Below, piece by piece: positions 63,517 to 64,000 of a stretch of DNA of 64,000 bases. The DNA is from Litoreibacter janthinus (GTDB lineage: Bacteria > Pseudomonadota > Alphaproteobacteria > Rhodobacterales > Rhodobacteraceae): positions 2,611,751 through 2,675,750 of the forward strand of contig NZ_FOYO01000001.1 in assembly GCF_900111945.1 (NCBI RefSeq), written 5' to 3'. The number at the start of each line of letters is the position of its first letter. Position 1 is the first letter of the stretch. The translations under genes and the position numbers were made by a program. The notes under the pieces were generated by a model. The model worked only from the letters and a program-made list of their open reading frames with translations. It ran no database searches and had not been told where the DNA came from.

Positions 63517-64000
63517 TTAACGCTCCATCGCGCCCTTGCCCGCAAGTATTTTGTCACGAAACTTCTCGATCCGGGCCACGCGGGTCGCGGATGTCTTGGC
63601 CTGATTGAGGTTGAACATGTAGCTCTTCTGCCGACCCGGTGTCAGGGCGTGAAACGCGTCAGCCAACTCCGGATCATCGTCCAGCGCCGCGCTCAGCTCA
63701 TCGGGCATATCGCTCTTGCGGTCGACTTTCGGTGGTTTCGTCCCTGCCTCGGCATGAGCCATCAACTGCCCCAGATATGACCGGATCACCGGTTCCATGA
63801 TGCTAACCTGTGCAAAATCCCTAAAGCGGATTGTTCCGGGCGTCTGACTGTTCGGTCCCAGCTTCTCCAACACGCCTTCGGTGTCTTTCAGAAGTCCAGG
63901 GTTCATGAAGCTAAGCCTGAAATCGCCCTTGAAGGCGCCGAGGATCGCGATGTTGCGGTCAGCGTGCATATAGGTGGGGTGCGCCCACTTCACAGTTTCT
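63517..64000 (-). CDS. YdeI/OmdA-family protein, N-terminus cut by window end
   Basis: About 160 residues are visible and the frame stays open to the last base (ETVKW precedes AHPTYMHADRN), so the real start is beyond 64000. The visible part matches YdeI/OmpD-associated proteins: a DUF1801-like core with AILGAFKGDFRLSFMNPGLLKD and the C-terminal bacteriocin-protection-type segment MPDELSAALDDDPELADAFHALTPGRQKSYMFNLNQAKTSATRVARIEKFRDKIL. Function is not well established. Confidence 0.8.
   Translation of the reverse strand, partial: ETVKWAHPTYMHADRNIAILGAFKGDFRLSFMNPGLLKDTEGVLEKLGPNSQTPGTIRFRDFAQVSIMEPVIRSYLGQLMAHAEAGTKPPKVDRKSDMPDELSAALDDDPELADAFHALTPGRQKSYMFNLNQAKTSATRVARIEKFRDKILAGKGAMER

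Overview
The window looks like chromosome of an alphaproteobacterium of the family Rhodobacteraceae (Roseobacter-type). The basis is gene content and protein style: aerobic cobalamin genes, a citramalate route to isoleucine, an agl alpha-glucoside operon next to Entner-Doudoroff genes, a non-pyrrolysine MttB homolog, moderately high GC, and dense gene packing with many ATGA/TGATG overlaps. I cannot name a genus. I see no rRNA, tRNA, CRISPR array, insertion sequence, integrase or transposase.

Layout. 1-9.96 kb holds housekeeping and metabolic genes: the cobA end and cobB, an MFS transporter, an operon cysS-cimA-NDUFAF6-like, and an aminotransferase / PEP-mutase-family pair followed by a TPM-domain membrane protein. 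10.2-11.7 kb is an MttB-family methyltransferase. 11.8-24.8 kb is one glucoside-to-pyruvate locus. It contains edd-eda, the ABC transporter and alpha-glucosidase genes aglEFGAK, the divergent LacI-type regulator aglR, a GH1 beta-glucosidase and glucokinase. Sugar is imported, hydrolysed and phosphorylated there; the ED enzymes take the 6-phosphogluconate, while the genes for glucose-6-phosphate oxidation (zwf, pgl) are not in the window. Two perfect AAAGCGCTTT-type palindromes flank the aglE/aglR intergenic region. A third palindrome (GTTAGCGCTAAC) lies inside the 17-bp spacer of a candidate edd promoter.

25.3-53.3 kb is the most striking part: about 28 kb, all on the + strand, 20 genes almost without gaps, encoding an extracellular contractile injection system (eCIS, a phage-tail-like particle of the Afp/PVC/MAC type). 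Recognisable parts are sheath, tube, DUF4255 cap, AAA+ ATPase, tube-to-hub adaptor, LysM protein, gpD-like hub, gp5/VgrG-like spike, gp25, two gp6-like wedge proteins and a gpI-like tail protein with a likely beta-helix tail. There are also several odd parts: an 11-residue-repeat acidic/basic protein, a 1,114-aa DUF6519-type fusion, and a 1,307-aa DUF4157 protein with a tape-measure-like middle and a nuclease-like C-terminus. The operon ends in three more enzymes that look like cargo or accessories (patatin lipase, HExxH metallopeptidase, metallo-beta-lactamase-fold hydrolase). No lysis, capsid, terminase or integrase genes are present, and no separate tape-measure, PAAR or classical tail-fibre gene was found.

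53.3-64 kb is accessory catabolism: a salicylate-hydroxylase-like monooxygenase, a YcaQ-like DNA glycosylase, otnC-otnI, a MmgE/PrpD protein, and a tightly overlapped operon FMO-BASS transporter-epimerase-SDR. That operon is read away from a divergent TetR regulator with a 16-bp perfect palindrome between them. The window ends inside a YdeI/OmdA-type gene.
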